Notes: generated by a model not told the origin, from the letters alone. A DNA stretch of 64,000 nucleotides from Aselliscus stoliczkanus (GCA_033961575.1 CM066741.1:1617715-1681714), one strand, 5' to 3'; shown: positions 1 through 13,900, counted from the first letter of the stretch. Numbers and translations are program-made.

Positions 1-105
1 GCTCTGCGGCAGCTCAGCTCGGGCTGGGCATCGAACTGCTGTTGCTCAGAGCTCAGCTTGCACTCTTGAGTGAGCTCTTAAACAACTGAGCCACTTGGGG
101 TTAGG
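1..105 (-). mobile_element. tRNA-derived SINE (type B), cut by window start
   Basis: Antisense copy of the GGCTGGCCAGGTGGCTCAG-headed SINE. The complement shows the A-box-like TGGCTCAGTTG region and AAGAGCTC. Its tail lies outside the window. Confidence 0.8.
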
Positions 106-284
106 CCCTGACTTTTATCATCTTTTAAGTCAACAAGAATACAAAGGAATTAGAGGGCAACCTAGTAAACTGGAAATAAACTGGAAACATTCTTTTGTAT
201 ACTTTGAAACAATCTGCAATTTGAGTAACCTGCAGCTTTAAAAAATTGTCTTGAAGTCACCTTCACATAGCACACAGTTTAAAT

Positions 285-620
285 TAAGCAGACAATTCAG
301 TGACATTTAGTACATTCACAGTGTGCAGCCACCTGTCGTCAGACATTTTAATCAGCGCAAATGGAAACGCCACGCCCACTAAGCTTTGGCTCCCCAGTTC
401 CTCTCCTCCTGGCTGGCTGTTGTCCGTCTCTATGGATTTCCATATTCTGGACATTTCCTAACAATGGAATTATACACTGTGACGTTTTGTGTCCGACTGC
501 TTTCACTTAGCTGGTTTTCAAGATACATCAACGTTGTATTAGAACTGCATTCTCTTTTATGGCTGAGTACTCTTCCGCCGTATGTATGTCCCACCGTTTG
601 TTTCTTCATTTAGCATGTGA
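285..620 (-). mobile_element. L1 3' UTR fragment (ancient)
   Basis: The complement resembles the 3' end of an old mammalian L1M element (CAGAATATGGAAATCCATAG region). Diverged, with no open frame. Confidence 0.6.
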
Positions 621-1120
621 TGGATGCAGCTGCAGTTTAAATGGTGTAGCATTGCAGTTGCTTTAAGAGTAGTAAGTAACTCTTTGCTTGAAAAGGGGGC
701 TAAGTTTTGTTCAGTGATGAGAGCCAGCATTTTGTAGACTGTCCTCTGGTGGCCTGTTGGAATCATAGTTTTAGAGCTGAAAGCACGTCAGAGGTTTTGG
801 TCCAGTTCCCCTAGGAGGGACAAGGGGAAGTGAAGTGAAGTGACATGCCCCAGGTCACACCACACATTGGTGGCCAAGCTGTGACTAGACCCCGTCTGCC
901 TTCGCCCAGCCGATGCCATCAACACCGTCCTGTTTTGGGCACCGCAGGAGACCTGCTTGTTAGCCACCAGTCTGTGGCTGGTGGTTGCATGGTGCGCCCA
1001 GGTTTCAGAGCCATGGATGGGGAGCAGAGGGAACACGTCCATCGGTGGGGCGTCGGGACTCACTCCGCTGGGTGTTAATGCCTCTTGTTGGGAATTGGTA
1101 ATTGTTGCTTTCTGTTTGAG

Positions 1121-1926
1121 GGAAGGATGATCACCGCCAAAAAGAGGACTCTGTCTTCAGTAGTAATGCTTATGCTTTGGATGCTGATGTGTTCAGTGCT
1201 TCAGCTCCTAAGAATAAAATGCTGCGTTTAAAGCAACTGTTGTCTTTTCCCCAAATCACAGACTTCCAGTTACCTGATGAAGACTTTGGAGCACTGAAGC
1301 TTGAAAAACTGAAGTCCTGCTCCCAAAAGCCTTTTGGATCCAAAGTGTGCGAAGGGAGGCACCTTCGGGACGCGAGCCGTGTTGTTCAGGAGGAACTGAG
1401 CCCTCAGCCAACCGGCGGAGACGTGGAGGGCTTGGAAGCGGAGCCCACGGCTCCGCCAGCACAGGCACACGCCAGGAGGCCGGCGCCGCCGAGCCAGCCC
1501 CGGGGGAAGGGCCTGTCTGCATCCATGCTGCTCTTCACCCCTCCCAGCACTCTGGTGCCTGACGATAATGGCCGGCCGGCAGCAGACGCGTGCTCGCCCG
1601 TCCTCCCCTTCGTAGGCACGACTCCAGCGCTGGGCTCCCAGGCTCACTGCGACAGCGTGTCTGCAGAGCGTGTGGCACGAGCGTGCTCTCCACCCCAGCT
1701 CTCTCCCTTCAAGGCCACAGTCAGTCTTGCTGGTGAGCGTAAGCTGTGCGACAGCCGCTCCAGCCCAGCAGAGTTAGATGGCAGCCTACACGAGTTGCGA
1801 TGGAAAGAGCTGCCTTCCCGTGGCTGCGGCCCCCAAGCCACGCCCCTGCTCACTGAGCCCTTCGCTTTCAAAGGAAATCAGCTCTGTGCAGACATGCGCC
1901 TGGAACTGGGGCGCCCCACCCAACAG
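1121..1926 (+). CDS. PALB2: PALB2 exon 5 (human numbering)
   Basis: The acceptor is TTTGAG before 1121 and the donor is CAG/GTACAG at 1927. Two bases complete a split codon, then 268 codons follow ([20 protein letters not shown]...). This is the low-complexity middle region, human residues about 562-838, including the MRG15-binding segment. It is 24 nt (8 codons) shorter than the human exon. The open frame runs on to a stop at 2083-2085, but that part is intronic. Confidence 0.95.
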
Positions 1927-4900
1927 GTACAGTCCCTCCTTTGGGACGTTGTCTCCGAAGGAATGATGTGCTTTAGCGGACACAGCAGCCTGGCTGCCCT
2001 ACACCTCGGCTGCTCAGTGTGTGAGGATGTTTTATCCCGTTCCTTAGATACACCTGTGAATGTCACGTTCGTTCTGGGGAAGTGAAGACCAACTAAAGTG
2101 TGTGTTTGACCTGGGGGCTCCCTGTCACTTTGTCATCAGGGGAACAGTTTGCCTTATGAGGCTCACGTTCTGATGCAGCCAGATGATGTGCGTAAAGTGT
2201 AGGTTCATGGTGTCACTTTTGTCTCCACAGACTGACGTACCAGACGTTCCCGCCTGTGACTGCTTTAAACCAGGCGACCTGCGGTTGGTTTCAAAGTTAC
2301 AGGTCAGAACACCGTTACCTTATAACGTGTCCTGTGTCTGCACATTTGAAAAATGTACTCAATTGACAGGAAAATGGAGAAGAATTTGATTAGATAGCTT
2401 CATTTAACACTGTTAAATAAACTTGGGGAAACAGATGCAGAAAAGCAGCTTTAAGTTCTTCGTTCTTCGTTTACCTGTATTTATATTTTGAGGTCATCTC
2501 CTGAAGAAGTTGATATGTCAGCCTATTGCCAGGAGCACCTTATACCAGAGTAATTGAACTTGGTATCAAAATTAAAATCAGGCATTTTGACAGAGGTGGA
2601 GAGAGAGGAGTCAGCCTGGGCTCTCCTACCCAAACGACGTACTGTTTCTAGAAGAATCAGTCACTGGGGACTTAGCAGAACGTGGGTGGTAGTTCTGGGC
2701 TGCGATCTAGTGAGGGTTCATCTTTCATACGCGGTGTGATATGTATGGTTGTGAGAAATACAAAGTAGGACATTCCATTAGTAAGGCCTGGGAAACAGAT
2801 CGGCCCCGTGTCCTAGTTGGTCCATGGCTAGAGCGGGTCTCTCGGTCTCAGCACTGGGGACTTTCGGGGCTGGGGGACTTCTTTGTTGGGGGGGCCAGCC
2901 TGCCCACTGGGGGACGCTTAGTAGCCACCTCGGCCTCTACCCCTGGAGCCAGTGGCACCTCCACCCCAGCTGTGACAACCAAAACTGTCTGCAGACATTG
3001 TCGTGTCCTTCAGGGGAGGGTTGCACAATTGCCCCCAGCTGAGAACAGCTGGCGGCGAAAACGGAGCCTTAAATCCACATCAGCTGTTTTGCCAGTTACT
3101 GGCCGAGTGACCCTGGGCAAATGATTCAGCCTCTGAGTCCCAGACTCCCTTTCTTTAAGATGCACAGTAATACCTAGCTCTTGAATCACTTTTAATAACT
3201 TAGCTTCTTAAGGAATCAACTATTTCATTTGTATCCTCAAATTTGTAGATGAAAAGTTATTTATTCTTATATTTCTTTTGTCTACATATATGCAGTTAAG
3301 CCTCTCTCTCCTCAACCCCCCTCTTCTAAAAGCACTTCTTTCCTGCATCAGACTTAAGAGGTTTGTCTGTTCTTTTGATCTTCCCGAAAAACTAGGTTTT
3401 GGTTGTAGTGACTGTTAATTGAGGTTTTCTTGTTTCCTGTTTCATTTATTTCTGTTTTTATCCTTAATAACTGCTTCCTTCTGCTTTTTGTTATGTTTCA
3501 TTGTTCTTTTACTAACTTTGTTTTTTTGGCTGAGCCCTCCTGCCACCTGTTGGCAGCTCAGCACAGACTGGGCATCGAACTGCTATTGCTTTTACTAACT
3601 TTCTTGAGTTGCTTGCTCACTTTATGTTATCTCTGATTCCTCCTTTATGACTGTACATCTGGGGGGCTCTCGCTGTGGCCACACGCCGTGTGTTTGGATG
3701 CCTGCCCCCCTCCCTGCTGTTCGTTTAGTTCGTCAGGATGTTTAATTTCTAAATGGGTAAGTTTTTATAGGCTGTCTTTTGTGGTCACACCTGAATCTGT
3801 TTGATTCTGGAGCTATATTTTTAAATTATATCACAATACCAGTGTGTATGGGCAATTGTTTAGTTGCCTAAGACCCACAAAGCTCTTCATTTTGACCACA
3901 TAAACTTCCATTACATTGATCGGTACTTGCTCTAATCGGTACTTCCTCTAACTGCTTTGCATGTGTGTTTTTTCCATAAAACAGACCCCCGAGCCCCCCG
4001 TTAACAGAACCATTGTTCCATTCTGTGTCAGAACCCTTCAGGGTCCTGCTCCGTGGACGTGAGTGCCCTGTGGTGGGACATTGCCGGGCTGAGGGAGCCG
4101 TGCATTGTAACTGCTTGTGAGTATGCGGTTTCCCTTTGGAGACCGCTGGACACTCGCCAGTGGGAAGAAGTGCATTCCTGGCACTTCACCGAGGTGAGTC
4201 CCAACCTTAGAGCTGAAAGAGACCTTGGCAGGCCTTTGCATGATAATGTGGTGGGCAGCTTACAACAACAGAAAACAACCAACTGCGTCTGACGGTGTCA
4301 GACAGAACAGAGAGATGAGGTTCTCCCCAACATTTCGTTAGGAAGATTTTTATGCACCCTGAAAGCTTGTGCAGTGCTCCCCCGTGTACCTGCCATCCAG
4401 ACTTAGCAGTTCACATTGTGCTTTATTTGCTTGTCACACGTTTCTGCAGGGACGGGTTGTCACGTGAGACCTGCTGGAGCAGCTTGGGATTTCTGGGTAT
4501 TTTCACTGCTAACTTGTGTTCCTTCCCCCTCACCAAACCATTACTTCTGCTTGTTTTCTACGCATGTTTTTTCCCACTTCTTGCCCTTCAGACATATCTT
4601 ACTTGGTTGCAATCCTAGTGTGCTTAAAATTGTTTCTATACATTTTTCACGCTTATTTTATTTCTCTATTTTTCCAGCTTTACTGAGGTATAATTAACAA
4701 ATGTAATTGTAATATATTTCAAATATACACCGTGATCCTTTGAGGAATGTATCCAATGTGAAGAGTCCCACAATTAAGCTAATTATCACGTCCATCACCC
4801 CGCAGTTACTTTTCTGCGTGTGGGTGAGAGAGCACTTAAGATCTACTCTCAGCCTGTTTCATTCGCGTTCCCCAGGATGCCCATAGCTCCAACTCGGGGC

Positions 4901-7900
4901 TGCGTGCTGGGGCTCAATAAATATTGGTTTGATGAATAAACTTATTTATTTATTTATTTATTTTTGAGGGCAGTGTCCCTGGCCCTCATATGTGGGATCC
5001 GAACCGGGGCCGCTGGCTTCCCAAGCCAGCGCTTAACCACCGCGCCACTCGGCCGGCCCAATAAACTTATTTTAAATGGCTGCATGATGTTCCTTTCATT
5101 CGCATGTCAGAATTTACTTACCTCCCTATTGTTAGAGGTGTAGGTTGCATTAAATAAATACTGCAGTGAACGCTTTATGCTCATGGCATACGTGGATTCA
5201 CAGCTCATCAGAAGGGGCGTTGGCTGAGCCTTCTCACAAATATTTGTCCAGATGTTGGAAACTGTCCTTGTATAGCGAGACTAGAAAGGAATGCAACACA
5301 TTTTGGAAAATTTAGAGGAATTCCAAATGAATCAGCCAAATCTAATGTTTTGGCTGCTTTGTTTTATTTAGGTTCCCGTGTTACAAATAATTTCCGCACC
5401 TGATGTTTGTAACCTTGTGTGTGTGGCTTTGGGGAATTTGGAGATCCAAGAAATCAGGTACGCCATTTTCAAGGGAGAGTTTTTTTCCTTCCCTTTACCT
5501 TTGTCTCTGTCAGCTTGTGTGGAGTGCAAGTTACAACCTGGCTTGAGTCTTCAAAGAATCGGAATTTAGATCTAAAGAGAGATTTGTTAGAAAAACAAAC
5601 AAGCGAAAAACTATGACTAGAATGATATTGTGGACTGAAGTTTCCATTTAAAACGTGAACCTAGTCCTATAATATTGAAAGGCTTGCTCCTGACCTCTCC
5701 CCATTTTTCCTTCTATTTGCTTCAGGGCATTACTTTGTTCCTCTGACGGTGGAAGTGAAAAGCAGGTGCTCCTGAGTTCTGGAAACATCCATGCCGTGCT
5801 AGGCCTGACAAAGAGGAGGCTAGTCCTTAGCAGTGGCACCCTTGGTGATCAACAAGTGGAAGTCACGACGTTTGCAGAAGACGGAGGGTGAGAAAGGCAC
5901 AGGTTCATTGTAACTATTAGACAAGGAGTGATCTCAGAGAAAGCTGGGTCCCACCCGGCGTCTTGTTTCCTGTGCTGTCTGTCGGTATGGCAGCGTAGGT
6001 TCTGCTGCTTAGAGCGGGCACGCTGGACTTGGCCGGGGCAGGCTCAGCAGTGCAGCTGGTTTGTTCTTCCGTTGTCTTTGAAATCTCTCTGTGTCCCTTA
6101 GCGGACCTCTACGTCCCAGACCCTTTCCTTGTCCACACGCCTGGGTCCCATTGCGCCCATCACCCTCCAGATGCCGAGTACTTGGGAACGTACATGTCTA
6201 GCTGAGCTCTCTCTCAGCCTCTAGACCTGATTGTCTACTTCCTAGACATCCCGTGGTTACCTCAAACTCAGCATGTTGGAAACGGAACTCGTAGCATCAG
6301 CTACGCCAGTCATATACCTTCGCATTTCGTCCTGATTATTTACATCTTTCCTAGTCAGCGGGTGTGGACATTGTCTTATTTATGTATGTCTTGTTGCAGT
6401 AACCCAGACATGAGACAAAATAGTTTCTGTAAATAAGAAAAGTGTTCGAGGAGATGGGGAGAAGCAGGCAGATGTGAGGGAGATGAGAATAGAAAGTCAC
6501 TGAGACTTGCTGACTAGGTAGATAGAGACGAAGGAGCCACGGGCCGTGCCCAGGGTTCTCCTTGGTCAGCTGGGTACTTAGTGACATAGGAAGACAGAAG
6601 GAAGCACAACGTTTAAAGGGAGCTGGTGAGGTTAATTTTAGGTACAGTGAATTTGAGGTGCCTGTAATATATCCAGGCAAATAATACAAAAGTAATATGT
6701 GTTCACTATATAGAAAGCTTAGAATATACACATCTTGTGATTGAAATTCTTTTCTGGTATTAGGTTAGCGTTTATTGTGTCAGTCCTATGGAAGGGCTGC
6801 TTAGAAATTGCTTCGGTACAAAGTACTGATTCTTTTTTTTTTTTTTAAGATTTTTATTGGGGAATTGGGGGAGGGGAACAGACAAGTTGCTGTTCTTTTG
6901 TTCTTCAGTCTAGTTGCGGAGGACATTGCTTCACTGGCACATGTTGGTATCGTCATTGCACTCTTCCCGGATGAGGCAGATTGGTTGCTGGCCTCTGGAC
7001 GGCCGCTCACAGCGGCTCTTGGCAACTCACACCGGCTGTGGGCCGCTCACGCTGGCTGCCAGCCACTCACCGTAACCTGTGGCTGCACACTGCAGCAGGG
7101 GCTGCAGCTATGCCGTCCCGGGGACTCACAGCAGCCCAGCTCCAGGTGGAGCTGTTGTTCACCATCTTAGCTGTAGAGGGCAGTGTCACTGGCCCTCCTA
7201 TGTAGGATCCGAACTGGGGCTGCTGGCGTCCCAAGCCAGCTCTTAACAAATGCACCACTCAGCCAGCCCAAAGTACTGATTCTTAATATTGGTTTTCATG
7301 TAGAAGCAAAGAACAACAGTTGTTGACGCCACCTGAAGAGACTGTGCTAAATTTTGCTGAGGTTCAAGGGATGCAGGAAGTTCTGCTTGGCGCCACTGTG
7401 GTGAACAACATTGTTATCTGGTGAGTTTCCCCTCCAGGCCTCAGTGTCTTCGTCTGTAATACAAACATGTGCCTCGAACGTCACAGGGTTAAGATTAGAT
7501 GAGAGACTCCAAATATGACTGTGTTTTTATCAGTGGACTGTCAGATGTGTATTCCTGGCTTAGCAAGAACATCACACTAATTCAGACAGCTTGAAAAAGA
7601 TGGGTCTGAGTAGACTGTTTTAAAATAAATGAAATTTCGGGCCAGCCCAATGGTGTGGTGGTTGGGCACTGGCCTCGGAGGCTAGCGGCCCTGGTTCAGG
7701 TCCCACATGTGAGGGCCAGTAACACTGCCCTCAAAAAACAAAACAAACAAACAAAAAAACTGGGGGGAAAATAAATAAATGAAATTTTGGGGCTGGCCAG
7801 GTGGCTCAGTTGGTTAAGAGCTCGCTCAAGAGTACGAGCTGAGCTCTGAGCATCAGCAGTTTGATGCCCAGCCCGAGCTGAGCTGCCGCTGAGTTGCCAA

Positions 7901-10900
7901 CAGGTGGCAGGATGGCTCAGCTTAAAAAATAATAATAATAGTTAAAAAGAATGAAATTTTATTGCTGTCAAAAATGTATGACTGGGCTGGCCAAGTGACT
8001 TAGTTGGCTAAGAGTTAGCTTAAGAGCGCAAGCTCTGAGCAACAGGGCCGCCGGTTCAATTCCCACATGGGTCAGTGATGCTGCGCCTGAGCTGAGCTGC
8101 CACTGAGCTGCCAACAGGTGGCAGGATGGCTCAGCTGGTGAGAGCACGTCCTCCTAACAACAAGATTGCCTGTTTGATGGTGGGCTACGCCTGCCCACAA
8201 CTAAGACTGATCTCAGCACCTTGAGCTGAGCTGCCACCCGGATGGCTCAGTGGATAGAGCATGTGCTCTTAACAAGGCTGCTGGTTCGACTCCTGCATGG
8301 GATAGTGGCTGTGCCAACCCATAAGTAAGACTAAACTTGGCACCTTGAGCTGAGCTGCCGATGGGCAGCCAGATGGCGACTGCTGCCCACCACCACTAAG
8401 ATTGAAGAACAACTTGGCTGGTCCTCCTCCCCAATTCCCCAATTAAAAAAAAAAAAATGTATGACTGTTCCTGCTTCTGGTTAAGGCTGAGTGGCTTCTA
8501 TCAGACCACGTCTCCTGCCTCAAATAACTATGAACTCTGGGTAAAATGTAAAAGACAACCATCTGAAGGCACTGGAGAGTGAGAAAAAGAAGAAAGATAT
8601 GGGAGGTTCAACACTTAGAGGAAATGTCACTGGGTGAGTTTCCTGTTCTTTTAGTCAGAGGACAGGCCCCAGTCTGCACCGCAGGTGGCCAAAAGCTTGA
8701 TAGAAAACCTGGTCCTACTGGCTTAAAGGACCAAAGGGCAGAGTTCAGCGTGACCGCAGCAGCAAGAAAGTGGGTGAGAAAACGCCACAAATGTAGAGAG
8801 CCAGAAAATAGCCCTAAATTCTGGCTATCATCTCTGCGTAAATAGCTGCTGAGGTTCATACATACACAAAGCGGATTTGAAGCAGCCCAGTTAAGGCAAA
8901 AAGAGCGGAACTGGCTTTCCAGAAATTGGAATTTGAGTTTAGCCATGTTAACCATTTCACTGGGAAAAAGTCACTGTTCTTCGGAGGAAGTTAACAGAAT
9001 CCAGAGTTTACGTGAAGTGTCACACATGATGTATAGAATACAATCCAAAATTACTAGATATTTTATATATAAAAATGTCTCATTAGAGGATCCAAATGAA
9101 CAAATTTGTGCTAGGGAAACTGAAGTGAAGGAGCGCCCAGCCGCCTTTCTTTCCTGGCCACAGGGACAGCCAGACCCGGCCGTGGGCACTTGCGGGGTTC
9201 ATCTGTATTAGGAGAATACACGGATTTTTTTCCTCAGGAGCCTTCTCCATTAACTGTTCCCTTGGGGCCGGAATGGGTCCTGGTAAGAGGAAGTTAGGGT
9301 ACTCTGTGTCAGTGCCCCCTTCTGCAGTGTCTGACCCTAGCCTTCTAGGAATGAACCGGAAAGCATGGTCCCTGAGAGCCACTGCCCCCTCCCCACCAGG
9401 GAGCCTCTGACATTTGTCTGCATTCCGATCTGCCAGGAGGGAGGCTGTGTTCTCAGGCGTCCTTTTGGCACTGTCCTCGGGGTTTCTGCACGTAGGTCTT
9501 ACGTACAGCAAGGTTCCTTCCAGCAGTTGTCTTTCCTAGTCCTGCTGCTGCTTCTGTCATCTGGACCTTCATTATTCGGCTCCTAGACTGATCATCTAAC
9601 CTAGGAATCGGCCTCCTTGCCATCCGTCAAGTTTCAGCCTCCAGGTTACCTTCTGTGCCGTTGTTTTAGAAAGCCTTCCTCCCGGCCCTCCCCCTCCGCC
9701 CCAGAAATAAAACCTTCAGAGAGGCCCGTGTTTGCTTCTCTTCAGCTTTTCTCTGTGCTTTGTTACAAGAATTCCTCTACGTGTTTCATGTCCTTAGCTG
9801 CTTTTTCCTTCCCACCCCTCCATTCTCTCCTTTGGCTAATCGTAGTGCTTTGGCATTTTCCTATATGATGGGTCACAGCAGAATCTGAGGTTGGGGAGGG
9901 ACTATTCTTGGCTCCTGAGTACATGTAGGTGCTAAGTCTAAGGGGTATCTTCACCCCACAGGAGCCTTGAGTTCTGTCATGTCACCTCCGCCCTCACTGG
10001 CATTTCACTCTAAATTCATGTTGCCCTTATTTTTCACATAGCATCCTCTCCTTTGTTATGAGAGAGCTTGAAAGTAGGTATTGCCTCTTGTCTCTGCCCT
10101 CAGCCTGCCTTAGCTCCTTGCTTCTGGTAGCTATCAAAGTTGTATGGCGCAGACTGTATCAGCAGCTGCCACTGATCTGGGCTCATAGAACTTTCTATTT
10201 GCGTAAAGCAGTTGTTCACCTTTGCTGTTGAACACCTGATTTGTTAGATGTCTAAAGCGATTGATGTTATACTCGCTTTGAAACTATTGCTGAAGGTCTC
10301 AATACGTAATCTTGGTCAAGCCGTATTAACTGCGCTCCCCTCTTTCAATCATTTAATTGATATCTGAGCCTCTACTTATATATACCATTCTCTGAGAGAT
10401 ACAAATAGGAATCAGAGACGAATCCTGGTCCCAAGGCCCCTAAAATGTAGTAGGTGAAAACCGTGTTTCCCCAAAAATAAGACCTAACTGGAAAATAAGC
10501 CCCAGCATGATTTTTCAGGATGCACTATCCCAAGCATAAGCCCCAGTTAAGATTGTCAGCCAGACCTGACTGTTTGAATAAATGTAGATTTTTTTGTACA
10601 TGCATAAATGTAGATTGTTGGAGCAAACATTAAGATAAGACCCACTCTTATTTTCGGGGAAACACGGTAAGATTGCTTTACAATTCAAAGCGTACAGTTG
10701 TACAGTTCCTTTACACGTCACACAAGGTCAAAGTAGTAGAGGTTTGGGGTTTGGGGAGCAGCAATGACTAAATACAGAACACACAGGGACACACCCGTTC
10801 TGGTCCCCCACTGTCAGGAAAAGCTTGCATATGTGCATGAGAATTTAGTTTCTGTCTTCAGTTTTCATACACAGTGCCTGGTCCATAGTAAGTTCGGCAG

Positions 10901-13900
10901 TATTGAATAAATACTTTATACCCTCTTATGGTCTATATTCAATAAAAAACGAGGCATATGGACAGCCTTATATGGAGATGGAGGTGACGAGATTTCTGTC
11001 ACTGGTGCAGCCGGGGGCGAATCGGTGAGTCTGAAGTGAGCTCATGCCACTGGGCAGAGGTGAGGCATAATACCCCGGGCCTTAGGATGGCTGGGCGGCG
11101 GTCAGCACGGGGACGGGACGGGTCAGAGATGGGAGCATTGGAAGGGACAGTTTGAAGAAAGACAGAGAGCCAGGAATACGCCTAGTATGTTATACGGATA
11201 GTGAGAATATTTCACATACGGGAGCGGTGAGGAACACATGTAGCAGTGCTGGATTCATGAGACTTCTGAGGACCAGGAAAAGCACTTGGACTTCCTCTGT
11301 GGTGAGTGGGAGCCGGCTGGACGTTTTTATCCATTGACTCGCGTGATAGAACGTCGTCAGCGTCACACATCCTCAGAGCTCAGGAGCGGTTCCCACGAAA
11401 GGCCTTTTTTCTCCGTTTTTATATTCACCCTCTTCTCTCTTCTCTTCCTTTTTCCGGTTTTTGCCCCCGCCCGGGCTTCCCTCCTCTCCCCATTACCTTG
11501 GTCTAGCGCTAGTGTGAACAGATGTTACAGAGACATAATTGTAAGTCACTGTGTCGTCTCTCACCGAACCAGTTTTCCGGACCCTGTCTTCCATGGAGAA
11601 CTGAGGTGTAACAAGAATTGTGAGAAAGTCATAAGGATAGAGCTATACAACATGGGCCTAATGTTAGTACCAAGGAAAAAGAGGTGGAAACCTTTTCCCC
11701 TGGAATTGGGCGACATTCCTGCCTCATGGCACAACGAGATTTAGATTTAAATTTAGATGCAACCTAAAGTAAACTATCAAATCAGACTACTGGCTAGGTT
11801 AAGCGATAGTTTGTTTTTAGCTCCATCTGTGTCCCTTAGTTTTTCCCTTGGGCCCCCCTCCAGGATGCTATGATAAATAAGAGAATATTAGTGAAACCCA
11901 GCTTGCCAGAAGAGCGTTCTCAGCTTATTTTTTTTTGGTGTCTAAGGAATTTAAAAACCGGTCAGCTCCTGAGGAAGATGCATATTGGCGATGCCTGCCA
12001 AGCTTCTGTCTGTCACAAGGCCTATTCCGAAACGGTAAGTGCCCGTCTGCTGGGAACCACTCACTCAGTCTCACGGAGTGAGAGCCATCACATGGTGAGC
12101 AGGGGTTAGCGGGCCCTCCCTGGTGCCCATTTTATCATAGGTAGATAGCAGCATTTGTTGTTTCCTGGAATTGATGGATGAGAATAAGTGTTGGTACAGT
12201 GTGACTGCTTGGTAAGGTTTCTGGTAGCAGGACCTAAGGGCAGACGTTTTCTCCCAGCAGTGAATTTGTGCTCCCGCCCACACTGCTGTCAGTGACTTCA
12301 CACCCTGAGGGAGGGCGATTCAGTGGTCCTGGGCATGCTTCCTGTTGGGCTTCAGTGCTCTCACGTGGGAACAAACAGCTTCTTAGCCACTGTGTCAATA
12401 GGCTTGGCGTCCTGCCTGGCGTGGGCATCCACACAGGTAGGAGGTCGCTGTCGGGCAGTCAGGGATGCCCACCATCGAGCCGCGAGTAGAGGCAGTAGTG
12501 GCCAGCTCGGTGCTGCGTGGTGACCCGTCCACCTCAGTGTCACCTACGACATCAGCACCCAGAGGCTCTGAGCCCAAAGGGTGCATCTCCCCCTAGCCTA
12601 GCAGCTGCTGTGGAAATGAACCCAAAGGCTGTGTGGCCTTCAATTATCTATCCCACGGTCCTGAGGCAAAGTTTTTCATCCTAAAATGAGAGGGTAGAGT
12701 TCGTCTAGGGAAGCATCACATTTACCTACTAAGCATTTAAATAATTTTACATCTTCCTTATTGCAACATTAATGTCCATTTGATTTTCAAACGTTTAACG
12801 CAGAAATGGGTAAGAGAATAAGTAGAAGGTCTCCACGAGGCCAACCTCCCCAAATAATAGTCTATAGTTAGTGCTGTAGACTCAGCAAGCGTTTCCGTAA
12901 AGGGCAGCAGTAAATGCTGTCAGCTTTGCAGGCCGCGTGGTCCCTGCTGCCGCTGCTCTGTCACTGCCACACAAAAGAGCCAGACAGGTGAGCAAATGGG
13001 TGTGACTACGTTCCAGGGAAACTTTTTGGACACTAAAACTTTCCAGTGGAACTTTGTGAAACTTGAATTTCGTGTACTTTTCACATGTCACGAAATGTTC
13101 TTCTTCTGTCTTTTTTCCGATCACTTCAGAATGCAGGGGACCCCCCCCCCTTAGCTCGTGCACCACACAGAAATAAGCACTGAGGCAGATCTGGCCCGGG
13201 GGACCAGAGTTTGCCAACTCCTAGTTGAGGTTGTGGCATTTAGTGTTGTTTTGACTCTCTGCTGTTTTCTAATTATAAAGGTAATTCGTTCTCAAAATTC
13301 AGTCATTCTGCAAAGGTAGAAAGGAGAAGTGAATGTTAATCCAAAGATATCCCTATAATTAATTGTCCCCATTTTACCCCTAAAGAAAATTATTTTCTAC
13401 ATGTAACATACATATATATGTGTGTATATGTCTATGTGACATACATATCTTCACACACAATGTTATCAGACCACGTGATTTAAAAGCTGGGAAGGATCTG
13501 TAACACGTTTTCCCACAGAAACAGCCATATGTGATGGTGTCTGTTTTGGTCACTGACTCTGAGTAGGCTGTTGTGGACTGGCCCCCAAATCCCGTCACTG
13601 CTTATGAGAGTCCCGTTACAAGACGGGAAAATGTATTCTGAATTTTCAAAAACCAGCTGACACATGAACATACCTAGTTTGAGAAGTCCCTCCAGGTGCT
13701 TCTGTGGCTGTCTTCCCTATGCCAGCGTGTCCCCAGATGGTTGGCATAGGAGGGGGTCGGTGCGTCACCTGGACTCACGCCTGTGAAGGCTGGCTGAACA
13801 CTGGGCCCATGCTAGGAAGCTGGCAGTCCAGACCAGGGGTGGTCTCGGCAGCTCCTGCCTGCACAGAAGCCCGCGGCGATGACCCCTGGCTGCCTCCAAG

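Noticed and set aside
1927..2085. Continuation of the PALB2 exon 5 frame to a stop
   Set aside because: A good donor at 1927 and the 72-nt next exon in the correct phase show that this part is intron.
3985..4031. Upstream acceptor for PALB2 exon 7
   Set aside because: Using AG at 3983-3984 gives a 209-nt exon that breaks the frame; AG at 4030-4031 gives the expected 162 nt.
7985..8340. Possible tRNA genes, from A and B boxes
   Set aside because: They are SINE heads: flanked by target duplications, present in many copies, with A-rich tails and degenerate cloverleafs.
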